A stretch of 64,000 bases of DNA, from contig NZ_CP032134.1 in the NCBI RefSeq assembly GCF_002165375.2, positions 372,001 to 436,000 on the forward strand, in the 5' to 3' direction. The stretch is from Acinetobacter chinensis (GTDB lineage: Bacteria; Pseudomonadota; Gammaproteobacteria; Pseudomonadales; Moraxellaceae). Shown here one piece after another: positions 44,242 to 54,010 of this stretch; position 1 is the stretch's first letter, and the number at the start of each line of letters is the position of its first letter. The position numbers and the translations under genes are program-made. The notes below the pieces were generated by a model. That model saw only the letters and a list, made by a program, of their open reading frames with translations. It made no database searches and had not been told where the DNA came from.

Positions 44242-45447
44242 ATGCCTGCATATCAATTTACTGCCATTGATGCTTCAGGAAAGCAGCAAAAAGGAGTGCT
44301 GGAAGGTGATTCAGCACGTCAGATCCGTCAGCAGTTGCGTGACAGGGCACTGATACCGGTTGCTGTTGAACCTGTAGAGCAGAAAGACAGGCAGACAGGA
44401 AGCAAATGGTTTCAGAAAAAAATCACAGCTTACGATCTTGCTCTGCTGACCCGTCAGCTTTCAGTACTGGTGGCTGCATCCATTCCGCTTGAAGAAGCCA
44501 TTCGGGCTGTCGGAAAACAGACTGAAAAACCGCATGTTCAGAATTTACTGATGTCTGTCCGTTCAAAAGTCCTGGAAGGACATTCACTGGCCAGCGCACT
44601 GCAACAGGCTGGACGTTTTCCAGAACTTTATACGGCAACAATCGCAGCAGGAGAACGCTCAGGACATCTGGATCTGATCCTGGATCAGCTTTCTGACTAT
44701 ACCGAAAACCGTTTTGCCATGCAGAAAAAAGTACAGGGCGCGATGATCTATCCTGTCATTCTGATGCTGATGTCTTTTGCCATTGTGATGGGACTGATGA
44801 CCTATGTCGTACCGGATATTGTCAAAACATTTGATCAGAGCAAAGATGCCTTACCCTGGATTACGGTTGCTTTAATGAAAGCTAGTGATTTCATTCGGGT
44901 TGCCTGGCCTTTTCTGCTGGTTGGCAGTGTGGTGGGGATGTTTCTGCTGATCCGCTTTCTGAACACCACAGCAGGACATTATGCCTTTGATCGTTTAACA
45001 CTCAGACTGCCATTATTTGGTAAATTATCCCGTGGTATAAATGCAGCCAGATTTGCCAGTACACTGTCCATTCTGACCCGATCAGGTGTTCCACTGGTGG
45101 ATGCGCTGAAAATTGGCGCTGCAGTCAGCAGTAACTGGGTCATACGCGATTCAGTCAATGCAGCAGCAGAAAAAGTGACAGAAGGTGGCAACCTTGCAAC
45201 TCAGCTGGAGCGAAGTGGTTATTTCCCACCAATGATGGTACAAATGATCAAAAGTGGAGAGGCTTCCGGTGAGCTGGACCGCATGCTCGAGCGGGCATCC
45301 GGTATGCAGGACAGAGAAGTGACAGCATTTATTTCCACCCTGCTTGCTTTGCTTGAACCGCTGATGCTGGTGTTCATGGCAAGTATTGTGCTGGTGATTG
45401 TGATTGCAGTCATGCTGCCGATTGTAAATATGAATAATATGATTTAA
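44242..45447 (+). CDS. gspF: Type II secretion system inner-membrane protein GspF
   Basis: This 401-residue platform protein of the type II secretion system has two GspF domains (about 70-195 and 275-395) and three membrane segments. The largest is VILMLMSFAIVMGLMTYVVP, the next WPFLLVGSVVGMFLLI, and the last lies at the C-terminus. It links the cytosolic ATPase GspE to the pseudopilus. gspG follows directly. The other gsp genes are not in the window, so the T2SS is scattered here. Confidence 0.94.
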   Translation: MPAYQFTAIDASGKQQKGVLEGDSARQIRQQLRDRALIPVAVEPVEQKDRQTGSKWFQKKITAYDLALLTRQLSVLVAASIPLEEAIRAVGKQTEKPHVQNLLMSVRSKVLEGHSLASALQQAGRFPELYTATIAAGERSGHLDLILDQLSDYTENRFAMQKKVQGAMIYPVILMLMSFAIVMGLMTYVVPDIVKTFDQSKDALPWITVALMKASDFIRVAWPFLLVGSVVGMFLLIRFLNTTAGHYAFDRLTLRLPLFGKLSRGINAARFASTLSILTRSGVPLVDALKIGAAVSSNWVIRDSVNAAAEKVTEGGNLATQLERSGYFPPMMVQMIKSGEASGELDRMLERASGMQDREVTAFISTLLALLEPLMLVFMASIVLVIVIAVMLPIVNMNNMI

Positions 45448-45496
45448 CTGTCCCATAAACTTTGAAAAGAACATGATTTTGATGAGAGAAAATTCA

Positions 45497-45934
45497 ATGC
45501 AACGGAAAATGTATCAGACCAGACAGACCGGTTTCACACTGATTGAAGTCATGGTGGTTATTGTTATTCTGGGAGTGCTTGCTGCGCTGATCGTTCCAAA
45601 TGTCATGGGACGTGGTGAAAAAGCCAAAGTGGATACGACAGTGATTACCCTCAAAGGGGTTGCTGGTGCGCTTGATCAGTACAAACTCGATAACAGTAAA
45701 TACCCATCCATGCAGGATGGCGGTCTTGATGCCCTGGTGAATCAGCCTGCATCTGCAAAAAACTGGATGCCTGGCGGTTATGTCAAAGGTGGATATCCAA
45801 AAGACAGCTGGGATAACGATCTTCAGTATGTTGTTCCTGGACAGGAAGGACGTGCATTTGACCTGTATTCTTTTGGCGCTGACGGTAAAGAAGGTGGCGA
45901 AGGAAATGATGCAGATATTTATTATCAGCCTTGA
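45497..45934 (+). CDS. gspG: Type II secretion system major pseudopilin GspG
   Basis: From ATG 45497 the product has 145 residues and carries the prepilin signature RQTGFTLIEVMVVIVILGVL. The prepilin peptidase would cut after the Gly and methylate the Phe. The mature part includes LKGVAGALDQYKLDNSKYPS and the calcium-binding C-terminal loop (YSFGADGKEGGEGNDADI). GAGAGAAA lies 5' of the ATG. Starts at 45473 and 45482 would add a short tail and cannot be excluded. It follows gspF with no separate promoter visible. Confidence 0.95.
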   Translation: MQRKMYQTRQTGFTLIEVMVVIVILGVLAALIVPNVMGRGEKAKVDTTVITLKGVAGALDQYKLDNSKYPSMQDGGLDALVNQPASAKNWMPGGYVKGGYPKDSWDNDLQYVVPGQEGRAFDLYSFGADGKEGGEGNDADIYYQP

Positions 45935-46491
45935 TTGAAAACAGAGTTCCTGTAAAAGTCAAAAAATAATCATGAATGGTATTAATTTAATGCTGAAAGT
46001 TCTTTCTCTTGCGCCATATAAGGCTCATGGAGAAGGTCAGGCAGAGGGGCTTCTGTCATCAAAGCCTCTCCCTCTTGTGAAACGATGTTTCTCATCCTGA
46101 AAGGAGTGGGCATATTCGTGACTGAACTGATTTTATGGTTCATCGACTTTCGCAGGAGATTTAATATCATTCTGGTTTTATCCATCCATACTCATGTTTT
46201 ATAGAAAAATAATCCAGATAAAATAAAAACAGCTGATGGAATATATCACTTCACAGAATTGGTTTTACCCATGAAAAGTGAAGTGATAATAAATCTCAGT
46301 ATTTAAAGCAATACTAAGATACTGAAAAGTATCAATATAATTATTTATTGATACTTGAGAGATATAATAAGAATTATTCCCATATGTGATACTTACAATT
46401 CATTTAAAATATGGAGAGAAATAAGCTTTTTATTTTGTTCAAACTTTGCATAATGTAAATAACAGCAACTGATTTGATATAGGGGAGCAGA
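45935..46491. other. Intergenic region with degenerate repeats, no gene seen
   Basis: This 550-bp stretch has no convincing gene. The left part carries the second copy of the two-part repeat (46001-46110). The right part, 46180-46480, is AT-rich and includes the likely promoter of the small membrane protein gene. A weak minus-strand frame at 45982-46185 overlaps the repeat and is not credible. Confidence 0.55.
46001..46110. repeat. Degenerate two-part intergenic repeat, copy B
   Basis: Block Y at 46001-46027 (CTTTCTCTTGC then GCCATATAAGGCTCA) matches copy A at about 22 of 26 positions by eye. Block X at 46076-46110 (GTTTCTCATCC and GAAAGGAG) matches copy A more loosely. The order here is Y then X, the reverse of copy A, although each block keeps its orientation. 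Confidence 0.45.
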
Positions 46492-46827
46492 ATGAAAACA
46501 TTAATTTTTTCAGATGAAGTCAATCTGTTCCATTGGACTGTATTGAAATCGGTATTGCTGATTTTAAGCTTATTGCCTGTCAGCCAGTTTTTTATGAACA
46601 TCTGGCAAGGCGCAGATGCAAGCAGTCAGATCATGATTGGTTTTCTTGCCATCAGTATGTTCAGTGCATTGTCAATTATCAGTTTTTATAGTGCTTTGAA
46701 TGCAACCGTGATGCAGCTCAAATCTGAATATGCATCCCTGATGGAGCAGTATGCGGTAAAGGTTTACCGTTATATCCCAATGCTGTTCCTTTCCTCGATA
46801 CTGTCTTATCTCGCTATACAGCTTTAA
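46492..46827 (+). CDS. Small membrane protein of unknown function
   Basis: This 111-residue protein has three predicted membrane segments: about 18-36 (VLKSVLLILSLLPVSQFFM), 46-70 (IMIGFLAISMFSALSIISFY), and a C-terminal one (YIPMLFLSSILSYLAIQL). An AGGGGAG ribosome site lies just upstream, and a strong terminator follows 14 bp after the stop, so this is a real single-gene transcript. I do not recognise the family. Confidence 0.75.
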   Translation: MKTLIFSDEVNLFHWTVLKSVLLILSLLPVSQFFMNIWQGADASSQIMIGFLAISMFSALSIISFYSALNATVMQLKSEYASLMEQYAVKVYRYIPMLFLSSILSYLAIQL

Positions 46828-46840
46828 AACAGTTTCAGTG

Positions 46841-46867
46841 AAAACCGGGTCTTTCCCGGTTTTTTTG
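46841..46867. terminator. Terminator after the small membrane protein gene
   Basis: ACCGGG and CCCGGT form the stem core, flanked by AAAA on the left and a run of seven T on the right. It can also serve the minus-strand GFA gene that ends at 46872. Confidence 0.85.
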
Positions 46868-46871
46868 TGTT

Positions 46872-47306
46872 TTATTCAGCATCAAACAGTAAGCTGAGTT
46901 CAGTCCATGAGGGAAGTTCCATATAATCCGTTGTCGTGCTGGCAAAGCCTGAGACTTCCCAGTCAGCTTTTGAAGACAGACAAAAATTCACTCTTTGTTC
47001 GGGTGTTGTTACAGATTCAAGCAGTCCCAGTGGAATCCACATATAAACACTGCTTCCAATCTGATTTGGAACAGGTGAGCCGCACTGGGTACAGAAGCAG
47101 GAACAGAATCCTGATGCTTTTCTGTAGGTCTGAATCAGTGATATCCCCTGTAACCATTCAAAATACTGTTGATTAATCATGGTTGCATGATTGGCATGCG
47201 TACCGGACTGTTTTCTGCATAAGCTGCAATGGCACTGATAAACTGTTTTAATTTTCTGGTGCAGTTGAAATTTTATTTCGCCGCATAAGCATTGCCCGTT
47301 CAGCAT
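46872..47306 (-). CDS. GFA-family zinc protein, copy 1
   Basis: This 144-residue protein has the GFA/CENP-V cysteine pattern that binds two zinc ions. CLCGEIKF lies near the start, CHCSLCRKQSG at about 30-40, and CFCTQCGSPV at about 70-80. The namesake enzyme was proposed to combine glutathione with formaldehyde, but most members have no proven reaction. A second member, only distantly similar, lies at 59042-59452. Confidence 0.88.
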   Translation of the reverse strand: MLNGQCLCGEIKFQLHQKIKTVYQCHCSLCRKQSGTHANHATMINQQYFEWLQGISLIQTYRKASGFCSCFCTQCGSPVPNQIGSSVYMWIPLGLLESVTTPEQRVNFCLSSKADWEVSGFASTTTDYMELPSWTELSLLFDAE

Positions 47307-47460
47307 GATCTGATATCCATATATGTGCAGGTTCGTATTTTCAGCTTTTGATCTGAGTGATCAGATTTCAGTGATTGAAAAATAGCATGATGAGCAAGGA
47401 AAATGGAACAGGTACGGGCAATGACTGAAATGGTCTGGCAGGGCACATGGAAGGCGCTGA

Positions 47461-47491
47461 AAAAATATCCCCTCATTGAAATGAAGGGATA
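47461..47491 (-). terminator. Terminator of the corC-lnt operon
   Basis: On the minus strand TATCCC and GGGATA enclose an inner TCATT/AATGA stem, followed by TTTTTT. It lies just beyond the lnt stop at 47499. Confidence 0.8.
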
Positions 47492-47498
47492 CTGTCGG

Positions 47499-49055
47499 TT
47501 ATCTGCGGGATTTGAAGCTGACATCCACTTTCCGTGGACGATAAAGCCATCCTAAAATCAGCAGCAATAAAGAGAAGCCGAGTACAGGCCAGTCACTTAA
47601 GCGTGTATACAGCGTTTCACCCTGCATGGCTGGCAGGTTGCCTCGTAATACCGCAGGCTGATCCATAGGTGCCTGCTTCACGATATGCCCCTGATGGTCA
47701 ATGATTGCTGTGACGCCCGTGTTGGTTGCACGGATAAACCATCTACCGTTTTCTTTGGCACGCATCTGAACCATTTGCAGGTGCTGCTGTGGTCCGGCAG
47801 TTCCTGTAAACCAGGCATCGTTGGATACCGTCACCAGAAAGTCACTTTGAGCCGCATTACGGCGTGTCAGATTAGGATAGGCCACTTCATAACAGATCGC
47901 TGAACCTAGACGGTGATGACGGATTGAAAGTGGTTTCTGATCTTTTTCACCACGGGAAAAACCACTCATGGAAGGATCATTCTGCAATGCGGGCAGTACC
48001 CAGCTCAGTAATCCTGAAAGGGGAATATATTCACCAAAGGGCACCAGACGCTGCTTTTTATACAGACCTTCAGACTCAAAGCCAGTTGCCATCAAGGTAT
48101 TGTAATACATTGGATAGCCTTCAGCCTGAGACTGTTTTAAATCCCAGTAGGGAATACCGGTGACCCATGCTGATCCTGTTTTATCAGCCTGAACTTTCAT
48201 GGCTTCAAGGAAAGGTTCAATATCGGTCTGAAACATCGGAATGGATGATTCAGGCCAAACAATCAGATCACGTCCCCATTCAGTACGGGTCAGATTTGCA
48301 TAGATTTCCAGTGTCTTGATCTGGTATTCAGTCAGCCATTTTAAGTCCTGAGGAATATTTCCCTGAATCAGCGAGACTTCCAGTGGACGTTCATTTTTAG
48401 CTTGCACGAATGAAAGCTGAGATGCACCCCATGCACCCAGTAATAAAAGGGCAGACGGGATAGCCCAGAACAGGCGTCGGTTTAATATTTCGACAACAGC
48501 ACAGGCAAGTACAATGACGACAAAAGATACGCCAAAAATACCAAACAGAGGGGCGTAACCGTCAATGAAGCGTTCGGTGAATGCATAGCCTGCAAACAGC
48601 CATGGAAAACCTGTGAAAACCCAGGTTTTGGACCATTCAAACAACACCCACAGCGGTGCAAAGGTTAATGGGGTTTCAGGGAAAAACCGACGGTAAAGCC
48701 AGGTCTGAACGGCGGTAAACAGCCCCATGAGCAGTGCCATAATGGCAATCATGAGTACGCTGAGCACTGCATTGGTGTCGCCATAGACATGGATGGAGGT
48801 GTACAGCCAGAATGCTCCGACAAACCACAGTCCTATGCCATAAGACCATCCGATAAAAAATGCCTGTTTAGCCGAACGCTTGCGTAACGAAGCGTACAGC
48901 AGTGCAGGCGAAAGAATAGCAAGCCACCACCAGTGGTATGGGGCAAGTGCGAAACTGAAAATTGCCCCTGAGAACAGTGAAATCAGTAAGGGAAAAATGA
49001 CAGGTAACTGCTTCTGTTCTTTAGTATTCAGCAGTTTGTCGAAGTAAGTCCTCAT
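47499..49055 (-). CDS. lnt: Apolipoprotein N-acyltransferase
   Basis: This 518-residue inner-membrane enzyme adds the third acyl chain to the N-terminal Cys of lipoproteins, using phospholipid as donor. About six N-terminal membrane helices precede a nitrilase-like periplasmic domain. The triad region is visible as VWPESSIPMF (Glu), KKQRLVPFGEY (Lys, and a second essential Glu) and SAICYEVAYP (Cys). It overlaps the corC stop by 4 bp, the common corC-lnt pairing. Confidence 0.95.
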   Translation of the reverse strand: MRTYFDKLLNTKEQKQLPVIFPLLISLFSGAIFSFALAPYHWWWLAILSPALLYASLRKRSAKQAFFIGWSYGIGLWFVGAFWLYTSIHVYGDTNAVLSVLMIAIMALLMGLFTAVQTWLYRRFFPETPLTFAPLWVLFEWSKTWVFTGFPWLFAGYAFTERFIDGYAPLFGIFGVSFVVIVLACAVVEILNRRLFWAIPSALLLLGAWGASQLSFVQAKNERPLEVSLIQGNIPQDLKWLTEYQIKTLEIYANLTRTEWGRDLIVWPESSIPMFQTDIEPFLEAMKVQADKTGSAWVTGIPYWDLKQSQAEGYPMYYNTLMATGFESEGLYKKQRLVPFGEYIPLSGLLSWVLPALQNDPSMSGFSRGEKDQKPLSIRHHRLGSAICYEVAYPNLTRRNAAQSDFLVTVSNDAWFTGTAGPQQHLQMVQMRAKENGRWFIRATNTGVTAIIDHQGHIVKQAPMDQPAVLRGNLPAMQGETLYTRLSDWPVLGFSLLLLILGWLYRPRKVDVSFKSRR

Positions 49056-49891
49056 TTACGTACAGCTCGAATCAGATGAATAGTGCGCGCATCTGCTTCA
49101 AGTATGGTGAACTCCCAGTTATCCAGTGCAATCACCTGTCCCTGTAAGTCGCTGACCAGACCAATATCCTGAAGCAGAAGTCCGCCCATAGTTTCAACTT
49201 CATCTTCTGGAAAGTCTGCATCAAGTACATTGTTAAAGTGTTCGATTGGTGTAAGTGCCTGAACAATCCATGTATTTAATGTGGCAGGATCCTGGTCTGG
49301 AACGATATATTCAGCTTCTTCATCTACATTGTCATGTTCATCTTCGATTTCACCGACAATTTCTTCTAAAATATCTTCAAGTGTGACCAGTCCCGAGGTT
49401 GTGCCATATTCATCAATCACAACAGCAATATGGGTCTGTGTGTTTTTCAGCATGCGCAGAACCTGATCGGAACGGGCACTTTCAGGGACAAACAAAGGCT
49501 GGCGCATCAGAGCGCGGATATCGACATGGGCTGTTTTTTCAGTCAGAAACGGCAGCAGATCTTTCGCCAGCAGAATGCCGACGACATTGTCCGGCTGATC
49601 AGCGGAAAATACGGGGAAACGGGAGTGAGCTGACTCAATCAGCACATGCAGAATATCGAGTAACTGATCATCTTCCTGTAAACTGATCATAGCGGTACGT
49701 GGAGTCATGACTTCACGTATTTTTGTTGCCGGAAGGTCAAGAACACCCTCAAGCATGGCAACGGTATCCGGTTCTAAAAAACGACGTGAATCCTGTACTA
49801 ATTTTAGCAGTTCATCGCGGGTTTCGGGTGCTGTTCCCAGCCATTTACGTAAGCCACGCATACCCCACGACGTGCCTGATTCCTCGTGCAT
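49052..49891 (-). CDS. corC: CorC/HlyC-family protein with CBS pair
   Basis: This 279-residue soluble protein has tandem CBS domains (about 60-185; EVMTPRTAMISL and VVIDEYGTTSGLVTLEDILE) and a C-terminal CorC/HlyC domain ending in LLLQDIGLV and beyond. Unlike longer YfjD-type members it lacks an N-terminal membrane domain. CorC is linked to Mg2+/Co2+ efflux. It overlaps lnt by 4 bp and starts that operon. Confidence 0.92.
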   Translation of the reverse strand: MHEESGTSWGMRGLRKWLGTAPETRDELLKLVQDSRRFLEPDTVAMLEGVLDLPATKIREVMTPRTAMISLQEDDQLLDILHVLIESAHSRFPVFSADQPDNVVGILLAKDLLPFLTEKTAHVDIRALMRQPLFVPESARSDQVLRMLKNTQTHIAVVIDEYGTTSGLVTLEDILEEIVGEIEDEHDNVDEEAEYIVPDQDPATLNTWIVQALTPIEHFNNVLDADFPEDEVETMGGLLLQDIGLVSDLQGQVIALDNWEFTILEADARTIHLIRAVRK

Positions 49892-50077
49892 GATCTTTCC
49901 TGAAGACTCTTAATATCAAAAATGTAAATTTATCATACCGAAGAAAATACAGATGTCTATCTATTAAATGGTGATATTGGATGAAACGGTCGGTCATCTG
50001 AGACGGTTTATCTCACTGATTTCTGGCGGACTTTAAAATATGTTAAAATAGCTGGAATTTTTCCAGGGAAATCCACG

Positions 50078-50335
50078 ATGTCCGAATCCAGCATGACTCC
50101 ATCCATTCAGTTGAACACCCGTGGTCTGCGTTGTCCTGAACCTGTGATGATGCTGCATCAGGCAATCCGTAAGTCAAAATCAGGTGATGTCGTTGAAGTC
50201 TTTGCAACAGACAACTCCACCTCCTGGGATATTCCAAAATTCTGTATGCACCTTGGACACGAGCTGTTATTACAGGAAGAAAAACTGGATGAAGCAGGTA
50301 ATAAAGAATTTCATTATCTGGTGAAGAAAGGCTGA
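50078..50335 (+). CDS. tusA: Sulfur carrier protein TusA
   Basis: This 85-residue protein has the conserved CPEP motif (GLRCPEPVMMLHQAIR), whose Cys carries persulfide sulfur towards TusBCD/E for 2-thiouridine of tRNA and towards other acceptors. The downstream TDNSTSWDIPKFCMHLGHELL is also family-typical. The start codon follows TCCAGGGAAATCCACG. It is monocistronic and ends at a strong palindromic terminator. Confidence 0.95.
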   Translation: MSESSMTPSIQLNTRGLRCPEPVMMLHQAIRKSKSGDVVEVFATDNSTSWDIPKFCMHLGHELLLQEEKLDEAGNKEFHYLVKKG

Positions 50336-50400
50336 GTCCAGAAGTGTGTATCTGCTTTCAGATGATATTCATCTCTGAAAAGATTGAAGTATTTAAAAAT

Positions 50401-50432
50401 AAAAAATCCCCTGAATATTCAGGGGATTTTTT
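50401..50432. terminator. Bidirectional palindromic terminator between tusA and ETF-QO
   Basis: This is a perfect 32-bp palindrome: six A residues, TCCCCTGAAT, its complement ATTCAGGGGA, then six T residues. It can stop transcription from both sides. Confidence 0.93.
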
Positions 50433-50444
50433 ATATGTCTTAAG

Positions 50445-52157
50445 TTACATATTTGGATAGTTTGGACCACCGCCACCCTCAGGTGTTACCCAGGTGATGT
50501 TCTGTGATGGGTCTTTAATATCACAGGTTTTACAGTGAACACAGTTTGCTGCGTTAATCTGGAAGCGTTTTGAACCGTCATCATTTTCCATGATTTCGTA
50601 AACACCGGCAGGGCAGTAACGCTGAGCAGGCTCATCCCATTTTGGTAAGTTTACATTTACAGGAATGCTTGCATCAGTCAGTTTCAGGTGAGCAGGCTGA
50701 TTTTCTTCATGTACAGTATTGGATACAAATACAGAAGATAAACGGTCAAATGTGATTTTACCGTCTGGTTTTGGATAGTTCGGCTTGAATGTAGATGCAT
50801 CCACTGCTTTTAATGCGCTGAAGTCTGGCATCAGGTCATGTAATGTGAATGGTACTTTAAAGATGTTCTGATCAATAAAGTTAAATGCACCACCTAACCA
50901 TAAACCGAATTTATGCATTGCTGGACCGAAGTTACGTGAACGGTGTAACTCTTCTTTCAGCCAGCTGTTGTTGAACTTGTCGGTATAAGCCGTCAGTTCT
51001 TTAGCAAAGAAGTCTTCACCTTCAGTTACGCGGGCAACAGCCAGATCACCGCCTTTTTCAACACCGGCAGCAATCGCTTCAAATACCGCTTCACCACACA
51101 GCATGCCTGACTTCATTGCAGTATGAGAGCCTTTGATTTTTGCAAAGTTTAAGAAACCTGCATCATCACCCACCAGACAGCCACCTGGGAAAGTCAGTTT
51201 AGGTAAAGCGTTGATACCACCTTTGGTGATTGCACGTGCACCATAGGAAATACGCTTACCACCCTCAAGATACTGTTTGATCAGTGGATGGGTTTTCCAG
51301 CGCTGCATTTCTGCAAATGGGTACATATTTGGATTTTCGTAAGATAAATCTACGATCAGACCTAAAGTCACCTGATTGTTTTCAGCGTGGTATAACCACC
51401 AGCCACCTGAAGAACCTGTTTCAGACAACGGCCAGCCTGAACCATGCATCACAAGACCTGGCTTGTGTTTAGCAGGATCAATTTCCCATAGTTCTTTAAT
51501 ACCGATACCGTAATGTTGCGGATCAGCATCTTTGTCTAAGTTAAATTTAGCAAGCAGACGCTTACCTAAGTGACCACGACAACCTTCTGCAAAAATTGTG
51601 TATTTTGCATGCAGTTCATAGCCAGGGGTAAAGTTGTGCGTCGGTTCGCCATCTTTACCGATTCCCATATCACCGGTCTGGATGCCTTTTACAGAACCAT
51701 CAGCATGATACAGAATTTCTGAAGCAGCAAAGCCCGGGAAAATTGAAACTTCAAGTTCTTCAGCTTTTGTTCCTAACCAGCGGACAACGTTACCTAATGA
51801 AATAACATAGTTGCCATCGTTATGCATGGTTTTAGGAACCATCCAGTGTGGTGCTTCCTGAGCTTTTTCAGGAGACATCAGGAAGAAAGTCTTGTCTTCC
51901 GTTACTGGTACATTTAATGGTGCGCCTTCTTCTTTCCAGTTCGGGAAAAGTTCATTCATGGCACGTGGCTCAAGTACAGCACCAGAAAGGATATGCGCAC
52001 CGACTTCGGAACCTTTCTCTACCACACAGACAGAGAGATCAGGTAAATTGTTTTCAATCGCAAGTTGACGGATCTTGATTGCAGCTGACAGACCAGCAGG
52101 GCCTGCGCCGACGATAACTACGTCAAACTCCATCGATTCACGTTCGATGTGTTCCAT
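50445..52157 (-). CDS. Electron transfer flavoprotein-ubiquinone oxidoreductase
   Basis: From ATG 52157, preceded by TGAGGAGTCC, the product has 570 residues. The open frame runs further left to 52304 without a ribosome site. It passes electrons from ETF, and hence from fatty-acid and amino-acid dehydrogenases, to ubiquinone. VVIVGAGPAGLSAAIKIRQL binds FAD, and the C-terminus holds a 4Fe-4S site (YCPAGVY, then NCVHCKTCDIKDP). It is peripheral on the inner membrane. It is divergent from the DUF1285 gene. Confidence 0.96.
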   Translation of the reverse strand: MEHIERESMEFDVVIVGAGPAGLSAAIKIRQLAIENNLPDLSVCVVEKGSEVGAHILSGAVLEPRAMNELFPNWKEEGAPLNVPVTEDKTFFLMSPEKAQEAPHWMVPKTMHNDGNYVISLGNVVRWLGTKAEELEVSIFPGFAASEILYHADGSVKGIQTGDMGIGKDGEPTHNFTPGYELHAKYTIFAEGCRGHLGKRLLAKFNLDKDADPQHYGIGIKELWEIDPAKHKPGLVMHGSGWPLSETGSSGGWWLYHAENNQVTLGLIVDLSYENPNMYPFAEMQRWKTHPLIKQYLEGGKRISYGARAITKGGINALPKLTFPGGCLVGDDAGFLNFAKIKGSHTAMKSGMLCGEAVFEAIAAGVEKGGDLAVARVTEGEDFFAKELTAYTDKFNNSWLKEELHRSRNFGPAMHKFGLWLGGAFNFIDQNIFKVPFTLHDLMPDFSALKAVDASTFKPNYPKPDGKITFDRLSSVFVSNTVHEENQPAHLKLTDASIPVNVNLPKWDEPAQRYCPAGVYEIMENDDGSKRFQINAANCVHCKTCDIKDPSQNITWVTPEGGGGPNYPNM

Positions 52158-52347
52158 GTAGGACTCCTCATATGACTTAAAGGTGGCAACCGATGGACTC
52201 TGAATTACGGTGCTGCCATGAGTGTTCTGGATTCCAGACACAAATTTTACTGTTGTGCCTTTTATATTGTGGGCTAGTATAGTTTTAAACGCTGATCCAG
52301 CCAATTGGCTGAATCATATTATTTTTCCGTCAGTAAGGTATTCCACC

Positions 52348-52959
52348 ATGGTCAGTCAGAATAACTCCGAAAATTCGACGAAAAAAAAATCATATGGAAA
52401 TGATAGGAATTTAATGGACATTGCACAATACTTAAAAGATGCACAGTCCGGTCACAAAAGGTCAATACCCCCACTGGAGCTATGGCATCCAAAGCATTGT
52501 GGCAAAATGAATCTGGCGATAAAAGCCAATGGAGAATGGTGGCACGAAGGTCAACTGATCCGGCGGCAGGCAATGATTGATCTGTTTTCCAGCGTTCTCT
52601 GGAAAGAAGACAATAAATTTTATCTGAAAACACCCGTCGAGCAGATTGAAATAGAAGTTGAGGATGAACCGCTGCTGATCAATCAGGTGGATCAGGTGGA
52701 AATTGGTGGTCAGCTGTTTTTGCAGTTACAGACCACCAGTCAGGATCTGGTGATTGTCGATGCTGAGCATCCGGTGTTTATGCGTGAATTTGCAGGGCAG
52801 CTGCGCCCTTATGTTCATGTACGTCTGGGACTGAATGCCCTGATTCAGCGGCATGTGTTTTTTCATCTGGTGGAAATGGGTCATCTGGTTGAAAATGCAC
52901 AGGGTGAAACTGTTTTAAGCTTACAGAGCGGTGATTTTCACTTGCAATTAAGCACCTGA
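52348..52959 (+). CDS. DUF1285 family protein
   Basis: From ATG 52348, with TAAGG at 52334-52338, the product has 203 residues. Frames further left have no ribosome site. The middle part (PPLELWHPKHCGKMNLAIK, NGEWWHEGQLIRRQAMIDLF) is the DUF1285 signature, followed by a second beta-rich domain (KTPVEQIEIEVEDEP). It is cytosolic; the function is unknown. murI follows after 47 bp and may be co-transcribed. Confidence 0.85.
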   Translation: MVSQNNSENSTKKKSYGNDRNLMDIAQYLKDAQSGHKRSIPPLELWHPKHCGKMNLAIKANGEWWHEGQLIRRQAMIDLFSSVLWKEDNKFYLKTPVEQIEIEVEDEPLLINQVDQVEIGGQLFLQLQTTSQDLVIVDAEHPVFMREFAGQLRPYVHVRLGLNALIQRHVFFHLVEMGHLVENAQGETVLSLQSGDFHLQLST

Positions 52960-53006
52960 GGTTTAATCTTAAAAGATCTGTTTTAAGAACTGCCAAAAGA
53001 GACCTC

Positions 53007-53879
53007 ATGACCGCCATTCTGCCTGCCAGCCCATTGACTGATCCAATGCCTGAAGCCCGACCGGAAGCACCGATCGGGATATTTGACTCAGGAATTGGTG
53101 GGCTGTCTGTTGCGCAGGAACTTGCAAACTATCTGCCGGATGAACAGTTTGTTTATTTTGCCGATACAGCGCATGTGCCGTATGGTCCAAGATCGGATCA
53201 GGAAATCAGGGAACTGACAGCCAGGGCAATTGAGTGGCTGTACCGAAAAGGCTGTAAAGTGGCTGTGGTTGCCTGTAATACGGCCTCGGCATTCAGTCTG
53301 GATTATCTGCGTGAGCATTATGGTGAAAAATTTCCCATTATTGGATTGGTGCCTGCACTGAAACCTGCTGTGCTTCAGACAAAAACCGGTACTGTTGCCG
53401 TCCTTGCAACACCGGCAACCTTTCGTGGCAAGCTGATCAAGGATGTCATGCTGCGTTTTGCTCAGCCTGCAAATGTTAAGGTGATTCCCGTCACTAGTCT
53501 GGATCTTGTGCCTTTTGTTGAGAGTGGTGCGCAGATGAGTCCTGTCTGTCTGCAGGTGCTGAAAGATATTTTACAGCCTGTCGTGGATCAGAATGCCGAT
53601 TATCTGGTGCTTGGATGTACGCATTATCCGTTTTTAAAACCCGCCATTCATCATATTTTTGGTCATAAACTGACATTAATTGACTCTGGGGTTGCCGTTG
53701 CGCGTCAAACAGCCCGCATTTTAATAAAAAATGAGTTATTATTTGAACAAAGCAGAAAGGACAGTCTGAGACTGCAGTGTTTTGTCAGTGGCAATAATGC
53801 AGATCAGTTAAAACCCGTACTGGAACACATGATTCAGGGAAATATCTCCTGGAGTATTGCAAATATTGCGGTTGTGTGA
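53007..53879 (+). CDS. murI: Glutamate racemase
   Basis: This 290-residue enzyme makes D-glutamate for peptidoglycan. The two catalytic cysteines are in VACNTASA and VLGCTHYPFL, and IGIFDSGIGGLSVAQEL holds the substrate-binding Asp and Ser. An 18-residue Pro- and Glu-rich tail precedes this core. A later in-frame ATG (Met 13) would shorten it. The upstream gene is a DUF1285 protein. Confidence 0.96.
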   Translation: MTAILPASPLTDPMPEARPEAPIGIFDSGIGGLSVAQELANYLPDEQFVYFADTAHVPYGPRSDQEIRELTARAIEWLYRKGCKVAVVACNTASAFSLDYLREHYGEKFPIIGLVPALKPAVLQTKTGTVAVLATPATFRGKLIKDVMLRFAQPANVKVIPVTSLDLVPFVESGAQMSPVCLQVLKDILQPVVDQNADYLVLGCTHYPFLKPAIHHIFGHKLTLIDSGVAVARQTARILIKNELLFEQSRKDSLRLQCFVSGNNADQLKPVLEHMIQGNISWSIANIAVV

Positions 53880-54010
53880 CTTCATGGGTTAAAACAGTCC
53901 TGAGAACTGAATTTATTTATTTTTTGATTTTTATCATTGGGGTGGGGCACTGTAGCCGCGACGGGATTCTGCATTCGTTGCAGTGCTCAAAGATATAATG
54001 AGGATAACCA

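Noticed and set aside
45982..46185. Minus-strand frame of 67 codons between gspG and the small membrane protein
   Set aside because: It overlaps the degenerate repeat, has no ribosome site and no family features.
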